Positions 24,224 through 33,282 of a DNA stretch of 51,133 bases are shown here, piece after piece. How positions within the stretch are numbered: the stretch's first letter is position 1; each line of letters begins with the position of its first letter. The stretch is from positions 1-51,133 of the forward strand of contig CAJUBL010000016.1 in assembly GCA_910584665.1 (NCBI GenBank), read 5' to 3'. This DNA comes from an uncultured Muribaculaceae bacterium (GTDB lineage: Bacteria > Bacteroidota > Bacteroidia > Bacteroidales > Muribaculaceae). The position numbers and the translations under genes were made by a program. The notes below the pieces were generated by a model. The model was not told where the DNA came from. It saw only the letters and a program-made list of their open reading frames with translations, and did not search any database.

Positions 24224-24389
24224 TTGCAATGATAGCAAATAAATCAAAGCAAACCAAATATATTTGACGGATTTAACAAAAAAGGGGGAATTATGGCCAA
24301 TAAGGATATAAGTATAAAGCTGAATTTTGACAGCAACGGTCAGGTCGTCATGGGTAAGTTGACTGTGTCAGCGAAAGATTTGCAGAAAG
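24224..24389. repeat. Direct repeat copy 1 (tape measure 5' region)
   Basis: 166 bases repeated at 24580-24745, with 356-bp offset and two mismatches (24379, 24382). The first 155 bases (24224-24378) are identical. It contains the divergent micro-gene promoter and the first 31 codons of the tape measure gene. Weaker similarity extends left into the micro-gene starts (GTGATTTTTA word). Confidence 0.95.
24227..24258 (-). promoter_or_regulatory. Candidate promoter of micro-gene 1
   Basis: On the minus strand TTTG (24258-24255), 20 nt, TATCATTG (24234-24227): seven of eight bases fit TAnnTTTG, at standard spacing. The start codon is 20 bases downstream of the -7 box. The palindrome CAAATATATTTG at 24255-24266 overlaps the -33 box and may bind a regulator. 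Confidence 0.5.
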
Positions 24390-24469
24390 ATATTAATCAG
24401 ACGAACCGTCGACATCATCGAAATAAGATGAACCGTCAACGTAATCGTCAGAACATTTGCCACAATTAG
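24293..24469 (+). pseudogene. Truncated duplicate of the tape measure 5' end
   Basis: A 58-residue frame whose first 32 residues (MANKDISIKLNFDSNGQVVM and on to DLQK) are the same as the start of the full tape measure protein at 24649. After that it diverges into an Arg/Asn/His-rich tail (NRQNICHN) and stops at 24467-24469. The tail region is antisense to micro-gene 2, which explains its odd composition. It is a remnant left by duplication at this locus and is probably not a functional tail protein. It may still be translated, since it has the identical start context. Confidence 0.85.
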
Positions 24470-24563
24470 ATAAGCCATGAAGCAGACCTATAACAAAAAG
24501 AACGATGAAAATTATATTGATCCACGTCCAAACATTCCATAATGTGATTTTTAGGAGTAACAT
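24393..24563 (-). CDS. Micro-gene 2: 56-residue single-span membrane protein with acidic tail (moron candidate)
   Basis: A minus-strand frame beginning MLLLKITLWNVWTWIN. The first seven residues are identical to micro-gene 1 and the rest differs. The hydrophobic span is at about residues 12-29 (WTWINIIFIVLFVIGLLH). After SNCGKCSDD comes an acidic, repetitive tail (DYVDGSSYFDDVDGSSD). Two cysteines (CGKC) follow the membrane segment and could form a disulfide or metal site. It starts 20 bases below its own copy of the promoter-like site. Position and orientation fit a cargo gene inserted at the tape measure start. Function unknown. Confidence 0.5.
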   Translation of the reverse strand: MLLLKITLWNVWTWINIIFIVLFVIGLLHGLSNCGKCSDDYVDGSSYFDDVDGSSD

Positions 24564-24579
24564 GGTAGTAAATTTTTTA

Positions 24580-24745
24580 TTGCAATGATAGCAAATAAAT
24601 CAAAGCAAACCAAATATATTTGACGGATTTAACAAAAAAGGGGGAATTATGGCCAATAAGGATATAAGTATAAAGCTGAATTTTGACAGCAACGGTCAGG
24701 TCGTCATGGGTAAGTTGACTGTGTCAGCGAAAGACTTACAGAAAG
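24580..24745. repeat. Direct repeat copy 2 (tape measure 5' region)
   Basis: Second copy of the repeat at 24224-24389. It includes the ATG of the full tape measure gene (24649) and the promoter-like site serving micro-gene 2 (24583-24614). Confidence 0.95.
24583..24614 (-). promoter_or_regulatory. Candidate promoter of micro-gene 2
   Basis: Identical in sequence to the site at 24227-24258: minus-strand TTTG, 20 nt, TATCATTG, placed 20 bases before the micro-gene 2 start codon. Confidence 0.5.
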
Positions 24746-27700
24746 CCGTTACGAGGGCGAACCGAAGTATTAAAGGGTCTTTTGCCGGAGTTACGGCTTC
24801 TCTTGCCAATCTGCACATGGCCTTTCAGGGGCTGACATCTTCGATACAGGGGCTGTCACAACCTTATATGGAATTTGACAAGGCGATGCGCATAGCAAAT
24901 ACCATGGCGGGTAAAAATGCCAAGGAGTTTGAACAACTCAAGAACCAGGTCAAGGCGCTGTCGAAAGAGGTACCGGTTGCCCGCGATGCTCTGGCCAACG
25001 GCTTATATCAGGTTATTTCGAACGGTGTGCCCGAGTCAAACTGGATAAGTTTCCTTCAGGACAGCGCAAAGGCCAGCGTGGGGGGCGTGGCCGACCTTGG
25101 TGAGGTTGTTAAAGTCACGTCGACCATTATCAAGAACTACGGACTGAGCTGGGAAGATGCGGGGCACGTGCAGGACATGATCCAGCTGACAGCAAAGAAT
25201 GGCGTGACCAGCTTCGAGCAGTTAGCCCAGGCGTTGCCGAGGGTGGCGACAAATGCCGCCAAACTCGGTATATCGACCGGCGAACTGATGGCATCGTTCT
25301 CGACGCTGACCGGTGTGACCGGTAATACAAACGAGGTGGCTACCCAGATGGCAGCAGTGCTTACCGCTCTTGTTAAGCCATCGAGCGAAGCACAGAAAAT
25401 GGCCAGAGCCATGGGCATGGAGTTTAACGCAGCGAGTATCAAGAGTGCCGGAGGTTTACAGAACTTCCTTGTGACCCTCAATAAGGCTGTGCAGGAATAC
25501 GCAACGGCCAATAATGTACTTGCAGAAGAGGTCTATGGTAAATTGTTTGGTTCAGCAGAATCTTTGCGAGCTCTCGGAGCTTTGACAGGTCAACTGAGTG
25601 GTAAATTCAATGAGAATGTCGCGGCCATGCAGGATGCCTCCGGCACCATTGATGCCGCATTTGCAGAAATGGAAGGAAGTGCACAAAGCAGCTCTCAAAT
25701 AGTGTCGAATTATATAGACAATATGATTGATTCTATAGGAAAGTATGCGGCGGCTATATATCCGGCTATTCAATATACGGCTAATCTCGGTTTAGCTTTG
25801 AATGGATTAGGGGCTATGGGTAAAGGCATAAAGTCGTTATTTACGGGAATGCCGAAGATACTTCGAAAGGCCGCATTAGGAATGCAAATGCTTGCGCTTT
25901 CATCCCGAACAGCTTCTATAGCAGTCAAAACATTGACGCTCGCCATAAAATCCTTGATGACAGTCACAGCCATAGGATTGATCATTGTAGCCATTACATC
26001 TATTGTTGACGCCTTTACGAACAGTGTCGATGAATCCGCTGAAGCTGTCAATGAGGCTAAAAAGGAATACGTGGACTGGAAAAAGTCGTTGACTGACATG
26101 TCGAGTGCTGTTGAACAGGCCTCGGCTAAAGAGTTGTCATCACTCGAGCGATTATATAAGGCGGCGACCGAAGAGACCAAGAGCCGCGAGGAAAGAATGA
26201 AGGCTGCCAACGAGCTCCAAAAGGTATATAAAGATACGTTTGGAGGCCTTAAAACCGAAGCGATTCTGGCCGGAAAAGCGGCAGATGCCTATATCAAGTT
26301 GAGAGAATCAATATTGGCCACAGCCACGGCAAGAGCTGCGCAGTCAATGATAGAAAGTAACAAAGGCCAATGGATAAAATTGGACATTGAGCGCAAGCAA
26401 CTGAGTAAAGAATTGAAAGATAATGCCGAGGCAGAAAAATCGGCAACTGCTGATTATGAGAAGGCCATGGCGGAGGAACATGCTCGAGCTGAAAACGCCC
26501 GTACGTCATTCAGCTCGGCGCCATCATTACAGGTGGATCCTACGAGTGCATTTTACCGTGAAGCTGTGCCCAAATATCATGAAATAAAAGATGCGCAGGA
26601 CGCTCGCAGGGCACGTTTGGCTGAAATAAATACACAACAATCAGACATAGACAAAGCCAACTCAGACTTGACACCCTATACGGAGGTTCCGGAATCCGTA
26701 AAGAAGCAATTCGGCAACTCCTTAGACGACATTTTGGATAATGATAAAAGTAAGGATAAGACACTCAAGCAACGGCTCGAGGGCCTGAAGGCCGACGCCT
26801 TGGACCGATATACAAAGGCTGAGCAGGCTGGCAATGAGGAAGTGGCCGCGAGTCAAAAGAAACTCATCGACGGGTATAATCTACAGCTAAAAAATATCGA
26901 TCTCATCGAGAAAAAGGCCGAACGGCCGGCAACACTCAGTTCCCTCGAGGACATCAATGCCGAGATACAGTACCAGCAGGCACTGCGACAGCATGCCTCG
27001 GCTGACAATATAGCCGCTGTCGATGCTGAGATAGCCCGACTTGAGGAGATGCGAAAGGCCTACGAGAAGCAGACCCCCATCAAGGATATCGACCAGATAA
27101 AGACCTATGAGGAGCTTGACAGGGCACGGCAGTACTATAGCGACCGAATGCAGACAGCGAGTGCCGAGGAGCGGATTGAGATTCAAAAGATCCTCAATAA
27201 GCTACAGGAGCTTAGTGACAGCTGGGGCGAAGTACTGGCCGAAGTCAGCGCTCCCGGCGACCTATCTGCGCTCGATACACCGGCCAAGCTTGCCAAGGCA
27301 ATGAGCTACTACCAGGCCAAACTCGAGAACGCCTCCGCCGAAGAGGCGTATGGGATACAGCGCACGATAGGATTGATCAAGGAGAAACAAAGCCTGATGC
27401 AACGTGGTGTCAGTCTGGCTGACATGCAGACCGAAGCCGACAGTATCAATAAATTGTCGGGCAAGGAGCAGAAAGCGAAAATCAACGACTTGGGCTATGA
27501 CGGGATTAGTGACAGGATTGCAACGTTAAAGGCAATGTTAAATGACACTGAGAACCCGATGGCCGAGGCCCAGAGAGAGCAGATAGAGGATTTAATAGCG
27601 CAGTATGAACGATGGCAGTCAATAGCAGGAGATACCTATGGGAAAATTGCCAAGGGTTTGAGTCTTATGGGGCAGAGCTTCGGCTCGTTATCAGAAGTTA

Positions 27701-28110
27701 TAGGAGGAGCTGTTGGTGCATGGCTGGACTACGCGGGAAAGCTGATGGGGTCTATTTCTCAACTGATACCGGCCATACAGGCCGTGGCGATGGCGAATGC
27801 TGTGAACTCAGCAGCGCAAACACCAGTCATCGGTTGGCTTGAGGTCGGGGCCGCAGCAATGGCTGTTATAGCCGCGTTCGCCAGCCTCCCTAAGTTCGCC
27901 GAGGGAGGTATAGCCTATGGACCCACCATGGGTCTGTTCGGTGAGTATCCCGGGGCAAGTAACAACCCCGAGGTCGTGGCACCGCTCAATAAACTGAGAA
28001 CCCTTATACAGCCCGCCGGGTTTGACGGCGGACGGGTGGAGTTCGAGATAGACGGCACGAAGCTCAGAGGGGTGCTTTCGCGTGTGGAAAAACGTAGCCG
28101 ACGGTCCTGA
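24649..28110 (+). CDS. Tape measure protein
   Basis: A 1153-residue protein, the largest of the phage, as expected for the ruler that sets tail length. The N-terminal half carries the TP901-type core (MEFDKAMRIANTMAGKNAKE, VAGVADLG-like helices and GVTSFEQLAQALPRVATNAA, residues about 180-200). A membrane-like stretch follows (about residues 435-455, TVTAIGLIIVAITSIVDAF). Then come long charged coiled coils (about 470-980), and a C-terminus with hydrophobic helices (WLEVGAAAMAVIAAFASLPK) and GLFGEYPGASNNPEVVAPL. The start lies within the duplicated block. Confidence 0.95.
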   Translation: MANKDISIKLNFDSNGQVVMGKLTVSAKDLQKAVTRANRSIKGSFAGVTASLANLHMAFQGLTSSIQGLSQPYMEFDKAMRIANTMAGKNAKEFEQLKNQVKALSKEVPVARDALANGLYQVISNGVPESNWISFLQDSAKASVGGVADLGEVVKVTSTIIKNYGLSWEDAGHVQDMIQLTAKNGVTSFEQLAQALPRVATNAAKLGISTGELMASFSTLTGVTGNTNEVATQMAAVLTALVKPSSEAQKMARAMGMEFNAASIKSAGGLQNFLVTLNKAVQEYATANNVLAEEVYGKLFGSAESLRALGALTGQLSGKFNENVAAMQDASGTIDAAFAEMEGSAQSSSQIVSNYIDNMIDSIGKYAAAIYPAIQYTANLGLALNGLGAMGKGIKSLFTGMPKILRKAALGMQMLALSSRTASIAVKTLTLAIKSLMTVTAIGLIIVAITSIVDAFTNSVDESAEAVNEAKKEYVDWKKSLTDMSSAVEQASAKELSSLERLYKAATEETKSREERMKAANELQKVYKDTFGGLKTEAILAGKAADAYIKLRESILATATARAAQSMIESNKGQWIKLDIERKQLSKELKDNAEAEKSATADYEKAMAEEHARAENARTSFSSAPSLQVDPTSAFYREAVPKYHEIKDAQDARRARLAEINTQQSDIDKANSDLTPYTEVPESVKKQFGNSLDDILDNDKSKDKTLKQRLEGLKADALDRYTKAEQAGNEEVAASQKKLIDGYNLQLKNIDLIEKKAERPATLSSLEDINAEIQYQQALRQHASADNIAAVDAEIARLEEMRKAYEKQTPIKDIDQIKTYEELDRARQYYSDRMQTASAEERIEIQKILNKLQELSDSWGEVLAEVSAPGDLSALDTPAKLAKAMSYYQAKLENASAEEAYGIQRTIGLIKEKQSLMQRGVSLADMQTEADSINKLSGKEQKAKINDLGYDGISDRIATLKAMLNDTENPMAEAQREQIEDLIAQYERWQSIAGDTYGKIAKGLSLMGQSFGSLSEVIGGAVGAWLDYAGKLMGSISQLIPAIQAVAMANAVNSAAQTPVIGWLEVGAAAMAVIAAFASLPKFAEGGIAYGPTMGLFGEYPGASNNPEVVAPLNKLRTLIQPAGFDGGRVEFEIDGTKLRGVLSRVEKRSRRS

Positions 28111-28117
28111 ACAGTTT

Positions 28118-28145
28118 TTTGGACGACATTAAATTTGTAACTTAG
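28118..28145 (+). promoter_or_regulatory. Candidate late promoter, TTTG-N16-TAACTTAG (copy 2)
   Basis: TTTTTTG ending at 28121, 16 nt, TAACTTAGC (28138-28146), 18 bases before the tail-tip start. Words and spacing are the same as at 18107-18135. A TAAATTTG at 28129-28136 overlaps it and could be an alternative -7 element. Confidence 0.5.
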
Positions 28146-28163
28146 CAGAGTAATCATTAATAT

Positions 28164-30341
28164 ATGAGGGGGACACGATACAGTGGGGAATTTGTAGGGG
28201 TCGACGGTACTGTGTGGCGCGTTGAGATACAACAGCGTGACTACACCGGCACCGTCGGAGAGCTTATATTTCCGGCCGATGAGCCGGTCACCATATCATG
28301 GGAGGAGAAAGGGAAAGAGGAGCCCGTTCAGGGTTCGATAGCGACACTGAGTATCGAGAGCCCCGGTGACCGTACATATATAGATTTATATACTCTCGAG
28401 GCCGGATATATCACGATGCGGGTATACAGGAACGGAACTCTGTACTGGTCGGGATGTCTCGACCCGGAGTTTTACGAGGAGCCGTACGAGAGGGCTGACA
28501 AATATGATGTGACGCTGACGTTTACCGACTTCGGTATTCTGGACCGCATAAAATGGGAGACGCGTGATTTTGTCTCCCTGCATGATATAGTTACCGCAGT
28601 GCTGGACCGAGCATGTATCGATACCCGATCGGCCCGTTACCAGTTGCTGTCGACCACCAGTCTTGACGGTGTTCCGCTATCTCTGTCAGATCTGACAGTC
28701 TCCGGTACTAATTTTTTTGACGAAGAGAATGAACCGAGTACGTTTCAGGAGGTTCTCGAGGCTGTTCTGCAACCATTGGCCCTGCGTATTATCCAGCGAT
28801 GCGGTCAGGTATTTGTCTATGACATCAACTATCTGGCTACCCATGGCACCAATGGCCGGATAGAGTGGAGCGGTGATTCGTCCACGCTGTCGGCCGACCG
28901 CGTTGTCAACAGCTGTAAGGTGACGTTCTCGCCCTATGACAACAATACGGTGTTCGATGGAGACTTTGATGCAGACGATGTCGTGGATGACGGTACCGAA
29001 CCGGTAGAGTATGGCGTCGAGGGCCCGTGGGCCGACGAGTATGTGCCCGGATTCCTTTTGCATTATGGTAACGAGGTTGCATCAGAACCTCCATATGAGA
29101 TCGTGGCCCCGAGCCGGCTGGTGCGAATAGAGTCGGTGTATTCGGGCAATGACGAAGCCATGGTGCTCGTGGCCAGACGCGGTAAAACCAGGGATGACTA
29201 CTGGACAGCCAGTGCCGACAAGTTTCACAGTGCATATCCATACAAAAAATTCGGGGAGCCTACAGCCGCCGATGTGGCTATCAGAACACGTCCCGCCTAT
29301 ATCCGACCGGACAAGGATAAGGAAAAGAATCAGGGGGCTCTGAATCTGAAAATCACAGTTAAGGCCCTTGTAGACGTACGGTTCAACCCGTATGAGAGCG
29401 CAGGATATGAAAACGAGGAAGGCAACTGGTCAAGGCTTCAGGACTGGAGCAACTTCGGCTATATCCCGGCCTCGCTGTATCTTAAGGATGCACAGGGCAA
29501 TATACTGTACCATTATGATAATCGCGACCGATTATTCCAGATAAATGCAGTGGTAGGTCTGGTGACTCCGCCGCTCGATACCCATCCCAGGGGATGGGTC
29601 AGAGGCGCGCCGGAGAGACCGGATGCATTTATACTGGCCTGGTATAACAGCGGGGACCGCGCATCTGCGTCCGGCTTCGGAGGCTGGCAGACAAATCGCC
29701 ATAGTATAGGTTACTATCGGGGTAAACTGCCCACTCTGTACACTAAACGAGGGGAGGGAGAGTTTATCGATCTGCCTCCGGTGCCCGGACATCTGGAACT
29801 TCACATTTTCGACAGGGTGTGGCAGCTGGACTATGGATATGCGGAGAAGGATATCTATGCAAAGTTGCGTTGGGTGGCGTTCAAAGAGCCTAAGATCGAG
29901 GTCGTAGACAAATGGGGCCGGGATCTTGAAAAAGAGGATATCGAGTATACGGGATGGATCAATCGCAACGCCACCGAGGAACTGTCTATCGGGACCACAG
30001 TGGGTACTATGAATGAATACAGTCCTACAGCACGCGGTGTGCTTCTTCGGACAACCGATCTGTCGCAGATCGGTAAGCTGGCGCGGGCCGGGGTGACAGA
30101 CTGTGCCGAGCGGCTTCTGATAGCTACTGTATACAGTCAGTATGCACGTCGCCACACAGTGCTCTCGGGAGAGTGTTTTATCATGGCCGATATAGGTATA
30201 CCTGTGGTTACGGAAGATAACCAGCGCCGTGGGGAGGTGTTCATGCTGGCCGGCGAGACTCAGGATCTTATAGCAGGCACCAGTGACTGTACCTGGGTGG
30301 AGGCCCTCGAAGACAATTGGCAAGGACTTGAAATTGAATAG
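28164..30341 (+). CDS. Tail tip / distal tail protein
   Basis: A 725-residue protein directly after the tape measure, where siphoviruses encode distal tail and tip proteins. The N-terminal part looks like a beta-sandwich Dit-like domain (GRYSGEFVGVDGTVWRV-like opening, YTGTVGELIFPADEPVTISW, LYTLEAGYITMRVYRNGTLY, residues about 28-90). The rest is beta-rich with acidic and aromatic segments and no clear enzymatic motif. It probably connects the tube to the fibres encoded next. The family (Bacteroidetes phage tail tip) is recognised by order and composition only. Confidence 0.75.
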   Translation: MRGTRYSGEFVGVDGTVWRVEIQQRDYTGTVGELIFPADEPVTISWEEKGKEEPVQGSIATLSIESPGDRTYIDLYTLEAGYITMRVYRNGTLYWSGCLDPEFYEEPYERADKYDVTLTFTDFGILDRIKWETRDFVSLHDIVTAVLDRACIDTRSARYQLLSTTSLDGVPLSLSDLTVSGTNFFDEENEPSTFQEVLEAVLQPLALRIIQRCGQVFVYDINYLATHGTNGRIEWSGDSSTLSADRVVNSCKVTFSPYDNNTVFDGDFDADDVVDDGTEPVEYGVEGPWADEYVPGFLLHYGNEVASEPPYEIVAPSRLVRIESVYSGNDEAMVLVARRGKTRDDYWTASADKFHSAYPYKKFGEPTAADVAIRTRPAYIRPDKDKEKNQGALNLKITVKALVDVRFNPYESAGYENEEGNWSRLQDWSNFGYIPASLYLKDAQGNILYHYDNRDRLFQINAVVGLVTPPLDTHPRGWVRGAPERPDAFILAWYNSGDRASASGFGGWQTNRHSIGYYRGKLPTLYTKRGEGEFIDLPPVPGHLELHIFDRVWQLDYGYAEKDIYAKLRWVAFKEPKIEVVDKWGRDLEKEDIEYTGWINRNATEELSIGTTVGTMNEYSPTARGVLLRTTDLSQIGKLARAGVTDCAERLLIATVYSQYARRHTVLSGECFIMADIGIPVVTEDNQRRGEVFMLAGETQDLIAGTSDCTWVEALEDNWQGLEIE

Positions 30342-30345
30342 ACGT

Positions 30346-31878
30346 ATGGCTAAGCAAATATTCAATACGACAACGAGACGGGTCACGGCGACCCCTCGGT
30401 CAAAACGGCTCCGGGCCGGCGGCCACGGTGCGTCGGCCGGCGTAGGCATGTCGGCCGGTCAGACTGCCGGATATATTGATGTGCCGGAAGACAGGGGCAA
30501 AAAATACGTGCACATGAAGTTCAGTGACGTCGAGAATCCGTCGACAGAGGATGATCTTCTTGATACTCCGTCCACTTATGTAGGAGTGTATATTGACAAT
30601 GATCCTGTGTCATCGACCGATCCGACACGTTACCAGTGGCTTAGATTCCAGGGAGAGCAGGGAGAGAAAGGAGAGCCGGGTAAAGAAGGCACCGATGGTC
30701 GCGACGGCCTTATGGTGTATCCGGCCGGAGAGTATGATATGGACACCACTTACAGCTCTGAGGGGGAGACAACTCCCGTCGTGATGTTCAAAGGGGAATA
30801 CTATATGCTCCGTTCCGGAAAAACATATTATGGCCGTGAAGATCCCTATGGTACAGAGACTCCGGCTGACGACGTCGGAAGTTATGGCGATGATTCACGC
30901 TGGATAAAGGTTGACAGGTTCAACAGCATCTTTGCTGATATTGTCATGGTCGATTTTGCCAAATTGGGGAGCGCGGTCTTTTACGGGGACTGGATGATAA
31001 GTCAGCACGGTATTCGTGACGGGGCCGAAAGCTCTGAGTACCAATACTTCAAGGATGGAACTTTTGCGCCTAATTTTGCCGTGAATTTCAAGACAGGAGA
31101 GACGCGTATTGGTTCTGGTAAAGCAGTGATTGTGATCAAAAATGGCAAAGTCACATGCCACAAGATGGAGTCGACCGAAGCTATGATAACCAGCGGCAAG
31201 ATAGCAGGATTCAATATCGATAGAGATTTTCTTACGAATGAGGGTATGAACAATGACGCGACCATTATAATGCAGAATGTACCTGACGGGACATATGCGG
31301 GTATCGGTCCGGGGGTGTTGCCGCCGTCGAACGGTGAGACTGCAGTGGCGCGTTTTGAGAATACGCCGCCTGAGCATTTAGACCCATTTGAAGCCCCATT
31401 GTATGGCATACAGGTAAAGGCGAGCGGTCGGGCGGAAAATATCGCGTTGAGCATCGGTAGTGGTTTCGTGGAGGGTATGGCTATGCGCAATACTATTATA
31501 GATCCACTCATCCGGTCGTGGCAGCTGAAGCACAGGGATTATAATGTTATAGCACTCAATACAGACACGTGTGACGTGACGCTTCCGGAGATGGGACCGG
31601 CTGATGACGGGCATGTGATACGTATCAAGCGCCTGGGGGCGGGACTGGTGAGAGTCTATGCGCGGGCCAATTATACCATTCAGAATGCCGAAGCCTATCT
31701 GTCTGTTCCTCCGATCATCGTCGGAGCGAATGAACATGTATTGCCGGGCTGGCCGCTGAATGTAGAATCAGCGGGCGACTCAATGGAGCTGGTATGGGTA
31801 AGGGATATTGCGCGTACTATAGACGGCACAAAGTATTACGGGGCCTGGGTGCAATACAAGATGCCGAGAGACTGGTGA
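30346..31878 (+). CDS. Tail-tip fibre protein with collagen-like segment
   Basis: A 510-residue protein. A glycine-rich, basic N-terminus (residues 1-50: RLRAGGHGASAGVGMSAG) is followed by a DDLLDTPSTYVGVYIDNDPV segment and a short collagen-like Gly-x-y stretch (GEQGEKGEPGKEGTDGRDG, about 102-120). The later part has FKDGTFAPNFAVNFKTGE and SGKIAGFNIDRDFL, motifs shared by many Bacteroidetes tail tip/fibre proteins. ATG 30346, four bases after the previous stop, was chosen over an in-frame ATG 63 bases upstream. Likely role: stalk of the receptor-binding apparatus. Confidence 0.75.
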   Translation: MAKQIFNTTTRRVTATPRSKRLRAGGHGASAGVGMSAGQTAGYIDVPEDRGKKYVHMKFSDVENPSTEDDLLDTPSTYVGVYIDNDPVSSTDPTRYQWLRFQGEQGEKGEPGKEGTDGRDGLMVYPAGEYDMDTTYSSEGETTPVVMFKGEYYMLRSGKTYYGREDPYGTETPADDVGSYGDDSRWIKVDRFNSIFADIVMVDFAKLGSAVFYGDWMISQHGIRDGAESSEYQYFKDGTFAPNFAVNFKTGETRIGSGKAVIVIKNGKVTCHKMESTEAMITSGKIAGFNIDRDFLTNEGMNNDATIIMQNVPDGTYAGIGPGVLPPSNGETAVARFENTPPEHLDPFEAPLYGIQVKASGRAENIALSIGSGFVEGMAMRNTIIDPLIRSWQLKHRDYNVIALNTDTCDVTLPEMGPADDGHVIRIKRLGAGLVRVYARANYTIQNAEAYLSVPPIIVGANEHVLPGWPLNVESAGDSMELVWVRDIARTIDGTKYYGAWVQYKMPRDW

Positions 31879-31903
31879 TGATCTGTAACTGGAATTTGAA
31901 ACT

Positions 31904-33280
31904 ATGGATATAAGGAGAATAAACTACAAATCGGATTTTGATTTCATACTGAAGCTGAAAGCCAGGTGCGGCAAGAATGATCCCGAAGCTGACGGGGACG
32001 GCTACAGGGAGGTGCCGTTTCCCGACTACGACTTCGTGGTGAAGCTGTATACCGCCAACAAGGCTAACGCATACACAGCCTCGTGCATAGGCGGTAAATG
32101 CACCAACTGCTTCAATGACAACGGGCGCATCCATATCGTGGTCAACTCGCCGCGCATGGGCCTCGGACAGCTCAACGCCGAACTGCTGACTATGCATCCC
32201 AACAGTATATACCCCGACGGTACGCAGGACATCTACGACCCTCAGCCACTCGGCATCGAGCTTGTGTCGGGCGCGGGCGATTGCCCTACTACTGCCGAGG
32301 TGGAGTTACTGCTTCCCTACATCAAGGGTGAGAAAGGAGATAAAGGAGATGTCGGTCCGCAAGGTCCTGAAGGCAATAAAGGAGAACAGGGCGCACAAGG
32401 GCCGCAAGGTATGCGCGGACCCAAGGGCGACAAAGGAGACAAACTGACCTATGCCGACCTGAGCGAGGCCGATAAGGCAGACCTGGCCCCGATTATCGCC
32501 GAGCCTACGGAAAAGGTCTTGGAGGATATAGAGCCGAATATTGTAACCGACGCACTGCGTAAGACCGAGCAGGCGCTGACGGATGCGGAGCGGACACAGG
32601 TAATGAAAAATCTGGGCAACCCCGATTTCAGAACATTTGTGGATTTATTCAATGAAGCGGCGAGAGTCGGATATTATGTCTTCGGTAAATATGACCCCGA
32701 CAACGCGCCTGACCCGGAGCATCCGTTTATGCTTAACCGTATATGGCTGACGTGTAAGGAGGCATTGGAAACATGCATCGCGGGATCAGTGATCAACTAT
32801 CCCAACAATTTTTATCAGGACAGTCAGATACGCACAAATCTGCCGAGACGCTATGCGAACTACGCGATGGGTTACATATCGACATTCGCAAATAGTAAAA
32901 AGCTTGAAGTTGCGAGCTGTCAGTCAGCTTCTCTGATAAGTAGAACTTTTTTGAATTGTGAAAACCTGAGAATTATCGGTGCACCGGATGCGGCTTTATA
33001 TTCTATTAATTACGAGCCATCAGAGACTTTCACACATTGCTTTAAGCTGGAGGAGGTTTATGGTATAATAAGACATTCCCGTTCGTTCTCAGTGGCTGAC
33101 AGTCCGTTACTTTCTCTGAATAACTTCCGGAGATGGATTGCAACGGCATCGAATGACAATGCGATCGTGATAACAGTACATCCGGACGTATATTCCAGGC
33201 TCACCGACGAGAGCAATGCCGCGTGGCACCAGGTGATGCTTGACGCCGCCGGAAAAAAGATAACATTCGCAACCGTATAG
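31904..33280 (+). CDS. Collagen-repeat tail fibre, receptor-binding candidate 1
   Basis: A 458-residue fibre protein. The N-terminal domain (residues 1-125) is beta-rich and resembles baseplate/fibre attachment domains. About 13 Gly-x-y triplets follow (roughly residues 141-181, e.g. GPQGPEGNKGEQGAQGPQG), forming a trimeric stalk. A helical linker comes next, then a C-terminal domain that ends NAIVITVHPDVYSRLTDESN and KKITFATV. The same terminal pattern recurs in the next gene, so both probably share a C-terminal fold of the BspA/LRR-associated type common in Bacteroidetes phage fibres. It starts 25 bases after the previous stop. Confidence 0.82.
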   Translation: MDIRRINYKSDFDFILKLKARCGKNDPEADGDGYREVPFPDYDFVVKLYTANKANAYTASCIGGKCTNCFNDNGRIHIVVNSPRMGLGQLNAELLTMHPNSIYPDGTQDIYDPQPLGIELVSGAGDCPTTAEVELLLPYIKGEKGDKGDVGPQGPEGNKGEQGAQGPQGMRGPKGDKGDKLTYADLSEADKADLAPIIAEPTEKVLEDIEPNIVTDALRKTEQALTDAERTQVMKNLGNPDFRTFVDLFNEAARVGYYVFGKYDPDNAPDPEHPFMLNRIWLTCKEALETCIAGSVINYPNNFYQDSQIRTNLPRRYANYAMGYISTFANSKKLEVASCQSASLISRTFLNCENLRIIGAPDAALYSINYEPSETFTHCFKLEEVYGIIRHSRSFSVADSPLLSLNNFRRWIATASNDNAIVITVHPDVYSRLTDESNAAWHQVMLDAAGKKITFATV

Positions 33281-33282
33281 CT

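Noticed and set aside
28906..30449. Long minus-strand frames (e.g. 29532-30449) opposite the tail-tip gene
   Set aside because: Composition typical of antisense frames in GC-rich genes; no promoter or motif, and the plus-strand gene is well supported by order.
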